A DNA stretch of 64,000 bases from positions 62,001 through 126,000 of the forward strand of contig CAJBEZ010000037.1 of the NCBI GenBank assembly GCA_903952205.1. Direction: 5' to 3'. A program made the translations under genes and the position numbers. The DNA comes from an uncultured Desulfomonile sp. (lineage in GTDB: Bacteria > Desulfobacterota > Desulfomonilia > Desulfomonilales > Desulfomonilaceae). Shown piece by piece: positions 53,654 through 61,968 of this stretch. The stretch's first letter is position 1. Each line of letters starts with the position of its first letter. The notes under the pieces were generated by a model. It did not search any database and was not told the origin of the DNA. It saw only the letters and a program-made list of their open reading frames with translations.

Positions 53654-54847
53654 ATGGGTGAGTTTAAAATTAACAAGTCTTTCGCTGAAATCAATAAAAA
53701 GATTCGAGATGGCTCCGTAGTAGTATTGACAGCGGCGGAAATGATAGAGGCAACCAAGGAATTGGGACCTGTCGAAGCCGCCCGTAAAGTGGATGTAGTA
53801 ACTACAGGGACCTTCGGGATAATGTGCTCTTCTGGGGCAATTTTAAATTTTGGCCATGCCAAGCCTCGCATAAAGGCGAACAAGGTTTATTTGAACGGCG
53901 TAGAGGCTTACGCTGGACTGGCCGCGGTAGATTGCTACGTTGGCGCGGCGCAGACCAGTGAGGATGATCCTTTGAACAAGGTCTTTCCCGGAAGGTTTCG
54001 CTATGGGGGTGGCCATGTAATTGAAGATCTGGTCTCAGGAAAAACAATCAAACTTGAAGCGTTTGCTTATGGAACTGACTGTTACCCAAATCGCCAGCAC
54101 GAATCAGAAATGTCTCTGAAGGATTTTCCAGACGCATGGCTCCTTAACCCCCGCAACGGGTATCAGAATTACAATTGCGCTATCAATCTGTCGAATAAAA
54201 CAATTTACACTTACATGGGAATTCTGAGACCGGACGGCGCCAACGCAAACTATTCGACGTCAGGACAACTAAGCCCCTTGTTGAATGATCCTTATTACAA
54301 GACCATCGGGATAGGCACTCGAATTTTCCTGGGTGGTGGAATCGGATACGTAATCGGAAACGGCACGCAGCACGACCCCAACGTAAAAAGGTCAGAAAAC
54401 GGGGTAGTGATGGGAGGAGCTGGGACTCTGTCGGTTAAAGGGGATTTGAAACTCATGTCTCCGAAATTTCTTAGAGGCGCTTCCCTAACCGGTTATGGGT
54501 GTTCACTAAAAGTAGGAATAGGAGTGCCCATACCTGTATTGAACGAAGAAATAGCCACGTTCACAGCTATTTCAGACGAAGACATATTCGCTCCGATTGT
54601 TGACTATGGCTATGACTATCCTGAAGGAGAGGGAAAGCCGCTTGGATATGTCACTTACGCTCAAATGAAGACCGGCGAAATGACGTTCGACGGAAAAAAA
54701 GTCACGACCGCTCCGCTCGCCAGTTATTCAATCGCTCTGGAAATTGCGACTACGCTCAAAGAATGGATCAAATCAGGCTCGTTTACCTTGGGTGAGCCGC
54801 AGGAAATATTGCCCAGCATTCCTTTTGGCGGTTTTACGAATTTCTGA
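53654..54847 (+). CDS. Homocysteine biosynthesis protein (DUF39 / COG1900)
   Basis: 397 residues. NKSFAEINKKIRDGSVVVLT, VVTTGTFGIMCSSGAILNFG and AAVDCYVGAAQTSEDDPLNK are the conserved blocks of the DUF39 family; GGGHVIEDLVSGKTI follows. Genetic work in Methanosarcina and sulfate reducers ties this family to making homocysteine from aspartate semialdehyde with sulfide, bypassing the usual homoserine route. Conserved Cys residues in TFGIMCSS and VDCYVG may take part in sulfur transfer. GGAGG seven bases before the ATG. It overlaps the next gene by one base and is the first of three. Confidence 0.88.
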   Translation: MGEFKINKSFAEINKKIRDGSVVVLTAAEMIEATKELGPVEAARKVDVVTTGTFGIMCSSGAILNFGHAKPRIKANKVYLNGVEAYAGLAAVDCYVGAAQTSEDDPLNKVFPGRFRYGGGHVIEDLVSGKTIKLEAFAYGTDCYPNRQHESEMSLKDFPDAWLLNPRNGYQNYNCAINLSNKTIYTYMGILRPDGANANYSTSGQLSPLLNDPYYKTIGIGTRIFLGGGIGYVIGNGTQHDPNVKRSENGVVMGGAGTLSVKGDLKLMSPKFLRGASLTGYGCSLKVGIGVPIPVLNEEIATFTAISDEDIFAPIVDYGYDYPEGEGKPLGYVTYAQMKTGEMTFDGKKVTTAPLASYSIALEIATTLKEWIKSGSFTLGEPQEILPSIPFGGFTNF

Positions 54848-55602
54848 TGGATCATTTTAATGACATCATTGTCTGTGAACCTAGAACTTACAGGTCAGCC
54901 GAAGATAGAGACGGTTTCATAACGTTCAGAGTAGTTGTGGAGACTTCAGATCTTTTCATCATGGCCCTTAAGAATCTCTCGGATCAAGCCAGAAATTCGA
55001 CGGTTGAATGCCGGGCTCAAATAGAAGACGCCATTCGTAGGAGGCCGGAATTCCTGAAAAGTTATAAGCCACTAAAACCAGATGAAATGGACTCTCCCGT
55101 AGTCCTGCGGATGATTAACGCATCGAGAAAAGCGGGCGTAGGACCAATGGCTTCAGTAGCTGGCGCCGTAGCCGAGTTCGTTGGCAGGAATCTTTTGCGA
55201 CTGTCTGATGAGGTTATTGTTGAAAATGGAGGGGATGTCTTTATCCATGTCAAAAGAGGGATCACTGTAGGTATTTTTGCCGGGACTTCTCTTTTTGCCG
55301 GCAAAATTGGAATTAGAATCGGTCCAACATCTGTACCTGTGAGTGTATGCACATCGTCAGCCAAGGTGGGGCCATCTACAAGCCTTGGAAGGGTGGACGC
55401 CGCCACTGTTGTGTCTTTTGATTCCAGTCTTGCAGACGCCGTGGCCACTGGTTTGGGTAACCGGGTCATGAAGAATAGTGATCTAAAGCCCGCTGTTTCA
55501 TGGGCCACGAACATAGATGGAGTCTTGGGAGCTCTCGCAATTATGGAAGACAAGATGGCCATTTCGGGAGATATTGAACTGACTCCAATAAATGAGACTT
55601 GA
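54847..55602 (+). CDS. UPF0280 / COG2122 (ApbE-related) protein
   Basis: 251 residues. TYRSAEDRDGFITFRVVVET, GPMASVAGAVAEFVGRNLLR, DEVIVENGGDVFIHVKRG and the Thr/Ser-rich PVSVCTSSAKVGPSTSLGRV followed by DAATVVSFDSSLADAVATGL are the UPF0280 blocks, distantly like the FMN-transferase ApbE. In methanogens a COG2122 protein has been placed with DUF39 in homocysteine formation. The one-base stop-start overlap (TGATGG) with the DUF39 gene indicates coupling and shared function. The chemical step is not established from sequence. Confidence 0.82.
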   Translation: MDHFNDIIVCEPRTYRSAEDRDGFITFRVVVETSDLFIMALKNLSDQARNSTVECRAQIEDAIRRRPEFLKSYKPLKPDEMDSPVVLRMINASRKAGVGPMASVAGAVAEFVGRNLLRLSDEVIVENGGDVFIHVKRGITVGIFAGTSLFAGKIGIRIGPTSVPVSVCTSSAKVGPSTSLGRVDAATVVSFDSSLADAVATGLGNRVMKNSDLKPAVSWATNIDGVLGALAIMEDKMAISGDIELTPINET

Positions 55603-55645
55603 ATGTAAGCGCTTGTCGTGAAGTCTCAAATAGAGAGGAATTAAA

Positions 55646-56086
55646 ATGGCTTCAAAAAATGTACTATTAATATTTAAGTCTAATATAATGTATAAGCCTG
55701 TAATATATAGACTTGCACGAGATTTTGACCTAGTTTTTAACATCCTGGAGGCTAAGATATTGCCTCGCAGAGAGGGCAGAATATTACTGGAACTCAGGGG
55801 ATCAGAAGACGTCATTGAAAAAGGAATCAGGTTCCTCGAAGACAACCGGGTTCTGGTCGAGCTATTAGCTGACAAAGTCTGGAGAGAAGAAGAAAAATGT
55901 GTTCACTGCGGGGCTTGTACTGGGCTTTGCCCTACAAGAGCGCTTAGCATAGAGCGTCCTGAGATGAAGGTTTCTTTCGACGTGGAGAAATGTGTAGCGT
56001 GCGGCATGTGTGGCCTCGTCTGCCCTTTCGGGGCGATGAAAGATGTAACCCTCTTTGATCCATTCGCTGAAGGTAGACATACTTAG
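55646..56086 (+). CDS. NIL-domain 2x[4Fe-4S] ferredoxin
   Basis: 146 residues. The N-terminal NIL domain (about 1-75) is followed by two ferredoxin clusters: CVHCGACTGLCPTRA and CVACGMCGLVCPFGA, each CxxCxxCxxxCP. It supplies electrons or cluster chemistry to the DUF39 enzyme, as in the methanogen system. AGAGAGGAATTAAA precedes the ATG. The triad of DUF39, UPF0280 and NIL-ferredoxin is complete and consecutive. Confidence 0.9.
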   Translation: MASKNVLLIFKSNIMYKPVIYRLARDFDLVFNILEAKILPRREGRILLELRGSEDVIEKGIRFLEDNRVLVELLADKVWREEEKCVHCGACTGLCPTRALSIERPEMKVSFDVEKCVACGMCGLVCPFGAMKDVTLFDPFAEGRHT

Positions 56087-56278
56087 TCAAGGATTGATCA
56101 TTGATAAAAAAGAAAGATTTCCCCAGAAGATCAGACAAGACAAAGGATTTAGCGGCGTGAAAGCTTCTCAGTCAAACTGCGTTTCGCCAGGCGCCTGGAA
56201 CGCTCCTGGATGATGAAATTGTCATAAGGGTGGACTTTCAAGCATGAATTGTGATTGACCTACCAGTTTTAAATAAAT

Positions 56279-56295
56279 ATTCTTTTAAAAAGAAT
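56279..56295. promoter_or_regulatory. Perfect palindrome upstream of the ferritin-like gene
   Basis: ATTCTTTT-A-AAAAGAAT has eight-base arms and a one-base centre, ending 13 bases before the ATG at 56309, so it could be an operator. Its length and placement recall PerR- or Fur-type sites, but the bases do not match a known box. Confidence 0.4.
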
Positions 56296-56308
56296 AGGGA
56301 GCGGTAAC

Positions 56309-56818
56309 ATGTCAAACGACCCTAATGTTCAAAAGATTTTTGAATACGCCTTGAATCAGGAAAAAACAGGGATGAGTTTCTTTCAAAACTCCATCGATCG
56401 TATGGGGGTAGGCGCTGCGGTGACGGCGTTGAAAAAATTGGTCGAAGAAGAAAAGAAACACATTTTGTTTATTGAGAGCATACTCAGAGATATAAATCAG
56501 GGCAAAGAAATCGACTTAACCATAGCCGAAGATCCAAACCTGTTACCCACAGACTATTTCGACGCTCGGGCCCGTAGTGAATTCCTGGAACAGTGTGTTC
56601 AGGGGTCTATGGTCCCGGACGTTACAGTGTTCAACACAGCCTGGTTGATAGAAAAAGATTTAAGTGATTTCTACTCCGCCATGGCGGAAAAGACTCAGGG
56701 TGCAGCCTCAAGCGCTTTAACCATGCTTTCAAAGTGGGAAAAAGAACACGAAAAATTTTTTCGACATTATCGAGATAAGTTATCAGAAGTTTATGCCCAG
56801 ATGCCTTGGGGTGGGTGA
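56309..56818 (+). CDS. Ferritin-like / rubrerythrin-type diiron protein without rubredoxin domain
   Basis: 169 residues of a four-helix bundle. EYALNQEKTGMSFFQNSI, KLVEEEKKHILFIESIL, LIEKDLSDFYSAMAEKT and SKWEKEHEKFFRHYRDK supply E/ExxH ligand pairs for a diiron site. The family usually reduces peroxide or stores iron. The C-terminal rubredoxin domain of classical rubrerythrin is missing, so another electron donor would be needed. GGGAGCGGTAAC before the ATG. A palindrome upstream may control it. Followed after 26 bases by a SagB-type gene. Confidence 0.75.
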   Translation: MSNDPNVQKIFEYALNQEKTGMSFFQNSIDRMGVGAAVTALKKLVEEEKKHILFIESILRDINQGKEIDLTIAEDPNLLPTDYFDARARSEFLEQCVQGSMVPDVTVFNTAWLIEKDLSDFYSAMAEKTQGAASSALTMLSKWEKEHEKFFRHYRDKLSEVYAQMPWGG

Positions 56819-56844
56819 CATAATTCCATTTTGACAATAACGGC

Positions 56845-58371
56845 ATGGGAAAACTTACGATGTTATTGACCGCCGCCGATTACCACGACCTCACGAGCTA
56901 TGATCGTAACAGGATGAGTGGCCATTCGCTTGACTGGTCAAACCAGCCTGTAACATTCAAGACTTATCATGGGTTCAAACACATAGAGTTAGCCGGAAAC
57001 GAAAGAGACTCGTCATCGCAAAATCTTGACGAACTTCTTGACACTGACACGGCCTGGACTCCCGTTTCAGTGAATTTTGACACACTGAGTCGTGTACTGA
57101 AGCTCAGCCACTGTCTGACTCGAAAGGAAAAAATTGCTGGTGGCCATTTCTATTTTAGAAATGTCGCCTCAGCGGGGGCGCTGTATCCTTCGGAGATCTA
57201 TTTCCTCTCCAGTGGGACAGAGGGCCTTGAACAGGGATTGTATCATCATTCACCACTCACTCAGTCCATTGTAATGTTAAGGAACGGTAACTGTCTCGAG
57301 GCTTTGTTGAACTCAATCAATTTCCAAGCTCACAAAACTATAAGAATGGTGTTCTTACTCACCGCCATTTTTTTCAGAAGCTCGTGGAAATATAGAGACA
57401 GGGCGTTTCGCTATCATCTGCTTGATACCGGACATCTGATTGAAAGTCTTACTCTTGCGCTGAAATCCGAGAAATTGAGCTTTGAAATTTCTTACGATTT
57501 CGATGATGCGCGCATCAATGAATTAATTGGTGTGGACACAAATAGAGAGGCTTGCCTAGCTGCTGTTGGCATCCTCTTACAGCAAGATTCGACTAAAATA
57601 GAATCGGGCAAGGACATTTCACCGACCATAGATTTGAAAAGTTTCAGCCAGTGTTCGAGTAATGAAATTCGCTATCCGGTCATTAATGAAATCTACTCAA
57701 TAACATCAAAAACTTCCAAATTTTATCCGACACTCAGTATTGAAAATCAGGTTTCAGTGGTTGACTCAGTGATGGGGTTGGTTGAGCTTCCCAGCGTCGA
57801 CAAAACGCCAGAGGCCATAACATTCGGGGAAGCCTTCTTCCAAAGGCGATCCAGACGCAACTTCGTGAGAAAACCTGTTCCCGCTGCTACCTTTTCGTGG
57901 CTGATGGGACTTCTAAATCTTGGTGATTCATGTGGAGAGACGGCCCACTGGCATGGTTGTGTGTCGGTTGGTGTGTTGATAGGGGCTGTTGAAACGATTA
58001 ATCCCGGATTCTATCTGCTCCAATCGTGCCGGCATGCTTTGAGTCTGATTCGTCCTGGGCTGCTGACTGAGGAAATGGCTCATATATGTCTTGATCAGGA
58101 GTGGCTGGGTAGATGTTCTTTACATTTTGTTTTTCTGAGCAACCTCGAAGCCACAGAGAACAAATGGGGGTCGCGTGGTTATCGCTACGCAATGTTGGAA
58201 GCCGGCCGTCTTGGGCAGCGTTTGTACTTGGCCGCAGAATCAATAAAATATGGCTGCTGCGGGATCGGGGCTTTTTATGACAAGGAAGCCAAGAGCCTCC
58301 TTGGTTTGCGATCAGGGTCTCGTATGCTTTATCTTGTGGCTTTGGGGCCTTTAAAGAAAGCATTCGTCTGA
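56845..58371 (+). CDS. Tandem SagB-type nitroreductase-family protein
   Basis: 508 residues in two nitroreductase-like halves. The first (about 30-250) has FYFRNVASAGALYPSEIYFL; the second (about 330-505) has FFQRRSRRNFVRKPVPAATF, AHWHGCVSVGVLIG and YRYAMLEAGRLGQRLYLAAE with GCCGIGAFYDKEA. SagB enzymes are FMN dehydrogenases that oxidise azolines in peptide natural products, but SagB-like tandems also occur outside such clusters. No precursor peptide or YcaO gene is visible nearby, so the substrate is unknown. It may be co-transcribed with the ferritin-like gene. Confidence 0.8.
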   Translation: MGKLTMLLTAADYHDLTSYDRNRMSGHSLDWSNQPVTFKTYHGFKHIELAGNERDSSSQNLDELLDTDTAWTPVSVNFDTLSRVLKLSHCLTRKEKIAGGHFYFRNVASAGALYPSEIYFLSSGTEGLEQGLYHHSPLTQSIVMLRNGNCLEALLNSINFQAHKTIRMVFLLTAIFFRSSWKYRDRAFRYHLLDTGHLIESLTLALKSEKLSFEISYDFDDARINELIGVDTNREACLAAVGILLQQDSTKIESGKDISPTIDLKSFSQCSSNEIRYPVINEIYSITSKTSKFYPTLSIENQVSVVDSVMGLVELPSVDKTPEAITFGEAFFQRRSRRNFVRKPVPAATFSWLMGLLNLGDSCGETAHWHGCVSVGVLIGAVETINPGFYLLQSCRHALSLIRPGLLTEEMAHICLDQEWLGRCSLHFVFLSNLEATENKWGSRGYRYAMLEAGRLGQRLYLAAESIKYGCCGIGAFYDKEAKSLLGLRSGSRMLYLVALGPLKKAFV

Positions 58372-58397
58372 GAAAAACACACTTTTTAAAGATCTTC

Positions 58398-59516
58398 TTA
58401 GACGCTTGCGTAGAACCGGCGCATAGTCTCTACAACAATGTTCATCTGTTCATTGGTCAGCCCCGGAAAAATAGGCAACGCAAGAGTTTGTTCGGCGGCT
58501 TTTTCACTCTCCGGTAGATCCCCTCTTTTCAATCCTGATTCCCTAAAGCATTCCTGAAGATGAAGGGGAAGGGGATAATATATTGCGGTTCCTATGCCAT
58601 GGTCCCCCATGTATTGCTGTAGCGCGTCCCGGTTAACAGTCCTTATTACGAACTGATTATAGACGTGAAAATTCTCCGGGAATTCAACCGGAAGTTGAAT
58701 GTACCTTTGAATTTCTAAATCCTTGAGACGATCAAGATAGTAAGCCGCGTTTGCCCGCCTGATTTTAGTCCATTCATCAAGATGGTGGAGTTTTATCCTG
58801 AGAGCTGCCGCCTGGATCGCGTCCATACGGAAATTTCCACCGATTCTGCTATGATAATATCTTTGAGTTGCGCCATGTTGTCTCAAAGTGAGCAGCAATT
58901 CGTAGAGATTACCGTCATTAGTCATGACCAACCCTCCATCTCCGATGCCACCCAAGTTCTTGGAGGGGAAAAAAGACAGGCAGCCGAAGGTTCCAATAGA
59001 TCCAGCCATTTGGTTCTTGTATTTGGCTCCCACTGCTTGAGCGGCGTCTTCCACTACATGCAGCCCGTTATCTTGAGAAATCTGAATGATTTCCGGCATA
59101 GCTACAGTCTGCCCAAACAAATGCACTGGAATAATGGCCTTTGTTCGGGACGAGATCAGCTTTGAAGCCTTTTCTATATCTATATTATAGGTTATGGGAT
59201 TGATGTCACAGAAGATCGGCTTAGCGCCAAGACGACTGACTGATCCCGCAGTAGAGAAAAAAGTATAGCTGGGAACTATGACTTCATCTCCAGGTCCGAT
59301 GTTCAAGGCCATAAGCGATATCAACAGCGCATCAGTTCCGGATGAAACTCCCGCTGCATGTTTAACTCCGCAATAGGCGGAGATTTCCCGCTCGAAATTT
59401 TCTAATTCAGGACCGCCGATGTAATGATTACTATCTAGCACTCTCAAGACAGCCTGACGCAATTCATCGCGTATTGGGGTGTGAATAGGTTCCAGGTCAA
59501 GTAATGGCGCTTTCAT
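58398..59516 (-). CDS. DegT/DnrJ/EryC1/StrS-family sugar aminotransferase
   Basis: 372 residues from ATG 59516, with AGAGGA about nine bases upstream; ATG 59549 would add eleven residues. MKAPLLDLEPIHTPIRDEL, AAGVSSGTDALLISLMALNI, VEDAAQAVGAKYKNQMAG and LSFFPSKNLGGIGDGG, where the Lys binds PLP, are the standard blocks. It transaminates a nucleotide 3- or 4-keto sugar. The keto-sugar source in this window is unclear, and the UDP-GlcNAc 2-epimerase at the right edge suggests a second sugar pathway continuing beyond it. Confidence 0.85.
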   Translation of the reverse strand: MKAPLLDLEPIHTPIRDELRQAVLRVLDSNHYIGGPELENFEREISAYCGVKHAAGVSSGTDALLISLMALNIGPGDEVIVPSYTFFSTAGSVSRLGAKPIFCDINPITYNIDIEKASKLISSRTKAIIPVHLFGQTVAMPEIIQISQDNGLHVVEDAAQAVGAKYKNQMAGSIGTFGCLSFFPSKNLGGIGDGGLVMTNDGNLYELLLTLRQHGATQRYYHSRIGGNFRMDAIQAAALRIKLHHLDEWTKIRRANAAYYLDRLKDLEIQRYIQLPVEFPENFHVYNQFVIRTVNRDALQQYMGDHGIGTAIYYPLPLHLQECFRESGLKRGDLPESEKAAEQTLALPIFPGLTNEQMNIVVETMRRFYASV

Positions 59517-59533
59517 GTTCGATCCTCTGCAAA

Positions 59534-59561
59534 TAAAAAACCCCTCCATGATAGGAAGGGT
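59534..59561 (-). terminator. Intrinsic terminator after the Cys-rich protein gene
   Basis: On the minus strand ACCCTTCC-TATC-ATGG-AGGGGT forms an eight-pair stem with one mismatch, followed by TTTTTTATTT. It ends about 20 bases before the aminotransferase ATG at 59516, so it separates the two minus-strand genes. Confidence 0.7.
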
Positions 59562-59631
59562 CTTTCCAAGAAATATTTGGGATCCAGTTTAGGCGCAGTT
59601 TGAGAGCGCCAACGCTGTATATTGATTTGTC

Positions 59632-59955
59632 CTACTTTACGAATTTGCCCTTTTTTTCGGCTTTTTGGGCAACCTTTTCGACCTTTGGAGCGGCGGGGCA
59701 TTTTTCAATGGTCATCCATTTGCCGGCCCACTTGATTGTCGGCGCGCAACAACCACACATTTTCACTACACCTTTAGCCTGGCCTTTGCACAAAACTCTG
59801 TCTTTGCAGGGAGCCGGTTGGCAGGTCGGAGTGGAATAACAGTCCCCGCATCCCGCCTGAGGAGCAGGCGCCTTGGCCATTCCGCCAGCAAATACGGACC
59901 CAGCCAGCGCAAGCGACCCTACTAAAACTACCATAAGAACCAACGACTTCTTCAT
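59632..59955 (-). CDS. Small secreted Cys-rich protein
   Basis: 107 residues. Signal peptide about 1-23 (KKSLVLMVVLVGSLALAGSV, cleaved near VFA). The mature part has nine cysteines, mostly in GCGDCYSTPTCQPAPC and VLCKGQ...MCGCC pairs, suggesting disulfides or metal binding. The C-terminus is Lys-rich. AAGGAGGG gives a strong ribosome site. It is followed by an intrinsic terminator, so it is expressed alone. No family is recognised. Confidence 0.7.
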   Translation of the reverse strand: MKKSLVLMVVLVGSLALAGSVFAGGMAKAPAPQAGCGDCYSTPTCQPAPCKDRVLCKGQAKGVVKMCGCCAPTIKWAGKWMTIEKCPAAPKVEKVAQKAEKKGKFVK

Positions 59956-60192
59956 CCTAAACCCTCCTTAAATAAAGCATACTCCAATTTCAGAGCTGTT
60001 ATACCATAGATTTGACGCACCGTATCACGCGTTCAAGGTTTTTGTCAAGAAAAATCCTGGCTTTTAATCAGCTCAGCCGTGTCCTCAGCGCTTAAAATTT
60101 CACCAAGGCCACATTAACTAACTCTATATATCACGAATTAAGCTAACATTTCAAAAAATGCAAGGAAATTCTGCAATTTTAATCCAGAGTTT

Positions 60193-61863
60193 TTATACCT
60201 GAAGTATTATCGTCTGAACAACCGGTTTACGCCCGAGCAACCTGTTTACGTGTCTGCGTGCGACTAGTCGGATGTCATCGCGAACATTCTCCCAATCATT
60301 CGGGCCCGTGGGATGCAAATCTGAAATCCGCTCCAATATCGCTTTCTTCGCTCCACCCATTAGTTCCGGCTCAATCTCATCATAGGTCACGCCGATCGAA
60401 CTAAGTTCCGGACCGCTCAACAGTCGCCCATCATGACTGGAAACCACCAAAAATATTGTGATCATTCCCATTTCTGAGATCGTCCTGCGATCGCGTAAAA
60501 CGTCGCGACCGATATCACCGACACCTTTTCCATGCACGTAAACTTTGCCGGCGTCTATCTGCTCACGAACCGCTATACCATCTGGGGTTATCTCAATTAC
60601 ATCGCCATTGGTGGCAACCAAAACGTTTTCCTCTGGAATGCCTTCTTCAATCGCAAGCCTGGCATGCCTTGAAAGATGTCTGTACTCACCGTGAATAGGG
60701 ATGAAATACTTGGGGCTAACGAGCCTTAGTAGATCAAGCAATTCTTCCTGTCTACCGTGTCCCGAAACATGAACATCGGAGATTTTCTCATACAACACGT
60801 TGGCTCCCCGACTAAACAACTCATTTATTATATTGTTTATGGCTTTTTCGTTGCCGGGAATAAATCGGGAGGAAAATATGATCGTGTCCCCCGCTTTTAC
60901 CTTCAAATACTTGTGACGTTCGGAAGCCATCAGAGATAATGCCGACATCGGTTCGCCCTGTGATCCTGTGGATAGAACTGTGACCTTTTCGTCAGGTATG
61001 TGTTCGAGTTCCTTCATGTCCACAAGAATATTTTCCGGGACTTTCAAATAACCTCGATCTACAGCTATCCTGGCGTTTGCGGCCATTGAACGGCCCACAA
61101 GCGCCACCTTGCGGTTAAATTGCTTAGCTACGGTAAGAACCTGTTGCAGACGATGAATGTTCGAAGCGAATGTTGCTATCAAGATTCTGCCGCTTGCCTT
61201 GGCAAATATGTTTTCAAAAGATGGTCTAAGTGAGTTTTCAGATCGTGTGTGTCCCGGAACTTCAACGTTCGTGCTATCGGAAAACAGGGCAAGGACGCCT
61301 TCTTGGGCGTATCTTCGCAATTTTTCAAAGTCACACAGTTTTCCGTCAATAGGATTTAGGTCTATCTTGAAGTCGCCGGAAAAAATCAACCTTCCTATTG
61401 GGGTTTCTACGGCTACCCCCACCGCGTCGGGCACTGAGTGACACATAGCGAAGAAATCAATAAGAAATGGTCCCAGTTGAATCGGTGAGGCAGTGGTGAC
61501 TACATTTCGGTCTGAGCTTGTTAAGAGATCGAACTCTTCGAATTTGTTTTCAATAAACCCCATAGTGAGCGAGGTAGCGTAAATCGGCGCGTTCACCTTT
61601 TTCAAAAGATAGGGAAGCGCCCCTATATGATCTTCGTGAGCGTGGGTGATAACAATCCCTAGTATGTTTTGTTTGATCCGGGTGAGCACATTAAGGTCCT
61701 GAATGACGTAGTCAACACCTGGCATTGAGTCGTCAGGAAACATCAGCCCGGCGTCCAGAATAAACGCGCTGTCTTTCCAGATAATCAGCATCATGTTGAG
61801 GCCGATTTCCCCAAGCCCTCCTAATGGGATCACTTTGATACTCGGTTTCTGGTCGTTCTCCAT
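60193..61863 (-). CDS. rnj: Ribonuclease J
   Basis: 556 residues, the normal length. IKVIPLGGLGEIGLNMMLI begins the metallo-beta-lactamase domain. VITHAHEDHIGALPYLL (H74-x-H76-x-D78-H79) is the metal site. FSGDFKIDLNPIDG and STGSQGEPMSALSLMA mark the beta-CASP domain. SDVHVSGHGRQEELLDLLRL and YFIPIHGEYRHLSRHA are RNase J motifs. It degrades and processes RNA 5'-to-3' and endonucleolytically. It stands alone on the minus strand, downstream of the LeuB-type gene. Confidence 0.95.
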   Translation of the reverse strand: MENDQKPSIKVIPLGGLGEIGLNMMLIIWKDSAFILDAGLMFPDDSMPGVDYVIQDLNVLTRIKQNILGIVITHAHEDHIGALPYLLKKVNAPIYATSLTMGFIENKFEEFDLLTSSDRNVVTTASPIQLGPFLIDFFAMCHSVPDAVGVAVETPIGRLIFSGDFKIDLNPIDGKLCDFEKLRRYAQEGVLALFSDSTNVEVPGHTRSENSLRPSFENIFAKASGRILIATFASNIHRLQQVLTVAKQFNRKVALVGRSMAANARIAVDRGYLKVPENILVDMKELEHIPDEKVTVLSTGSQGEPMSALSLMASERHKYLKVKAGDTIIFSSRFIPGNEKAINNIINELFSRGANVLYEKISDVHVSGHGRQEELLDLLRLVSPKYFIPIHGEYRHLSRHARLAIEEGIPEENVLVATNGDVIEITPDGIAVREQIDAGKVYVHGKGVGDIGRDVLRDRRTISEMGMITIFLVVSSHDGRLLSGPELSSIGVTYDEIEPELMGGAKKAILERISDLHPTGPNDWENVRDDIRLVARRHVNRLLGRKPVVQTIILQV

Positions 61864-61912
61864 GGATTTCCCGGTAAGTTATAACAGCAAAGAAAATTTG
61901 TTAAACAAGTTG

Positions 61913-61926
61913 TGAATGGCCATTCA
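61913..61926. other. Perfect 14-base palindrome
   Basis: TGAATGGCCATTCA lies between the LeuB-type stop and the RNase J start. It could be an operator for the RNase J gene; no other support. Confidence 0.25.
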
Positions 61927-61968
61927 ATCTAGATCGCTCCGCCGCCTGGAACCGGCAAATTAATGATA

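Noticed and set aside
55062-55562. 166-codon minus-strand frame opposite UPF0280.
   Set aside because: Shadow of a conserved gene.
56187-56198. Palindrome CCAGGCGCCTGG between the ferredoxin and ferritin-like genes.
   Set aside because: Too short and without context to call an operator or terminator.
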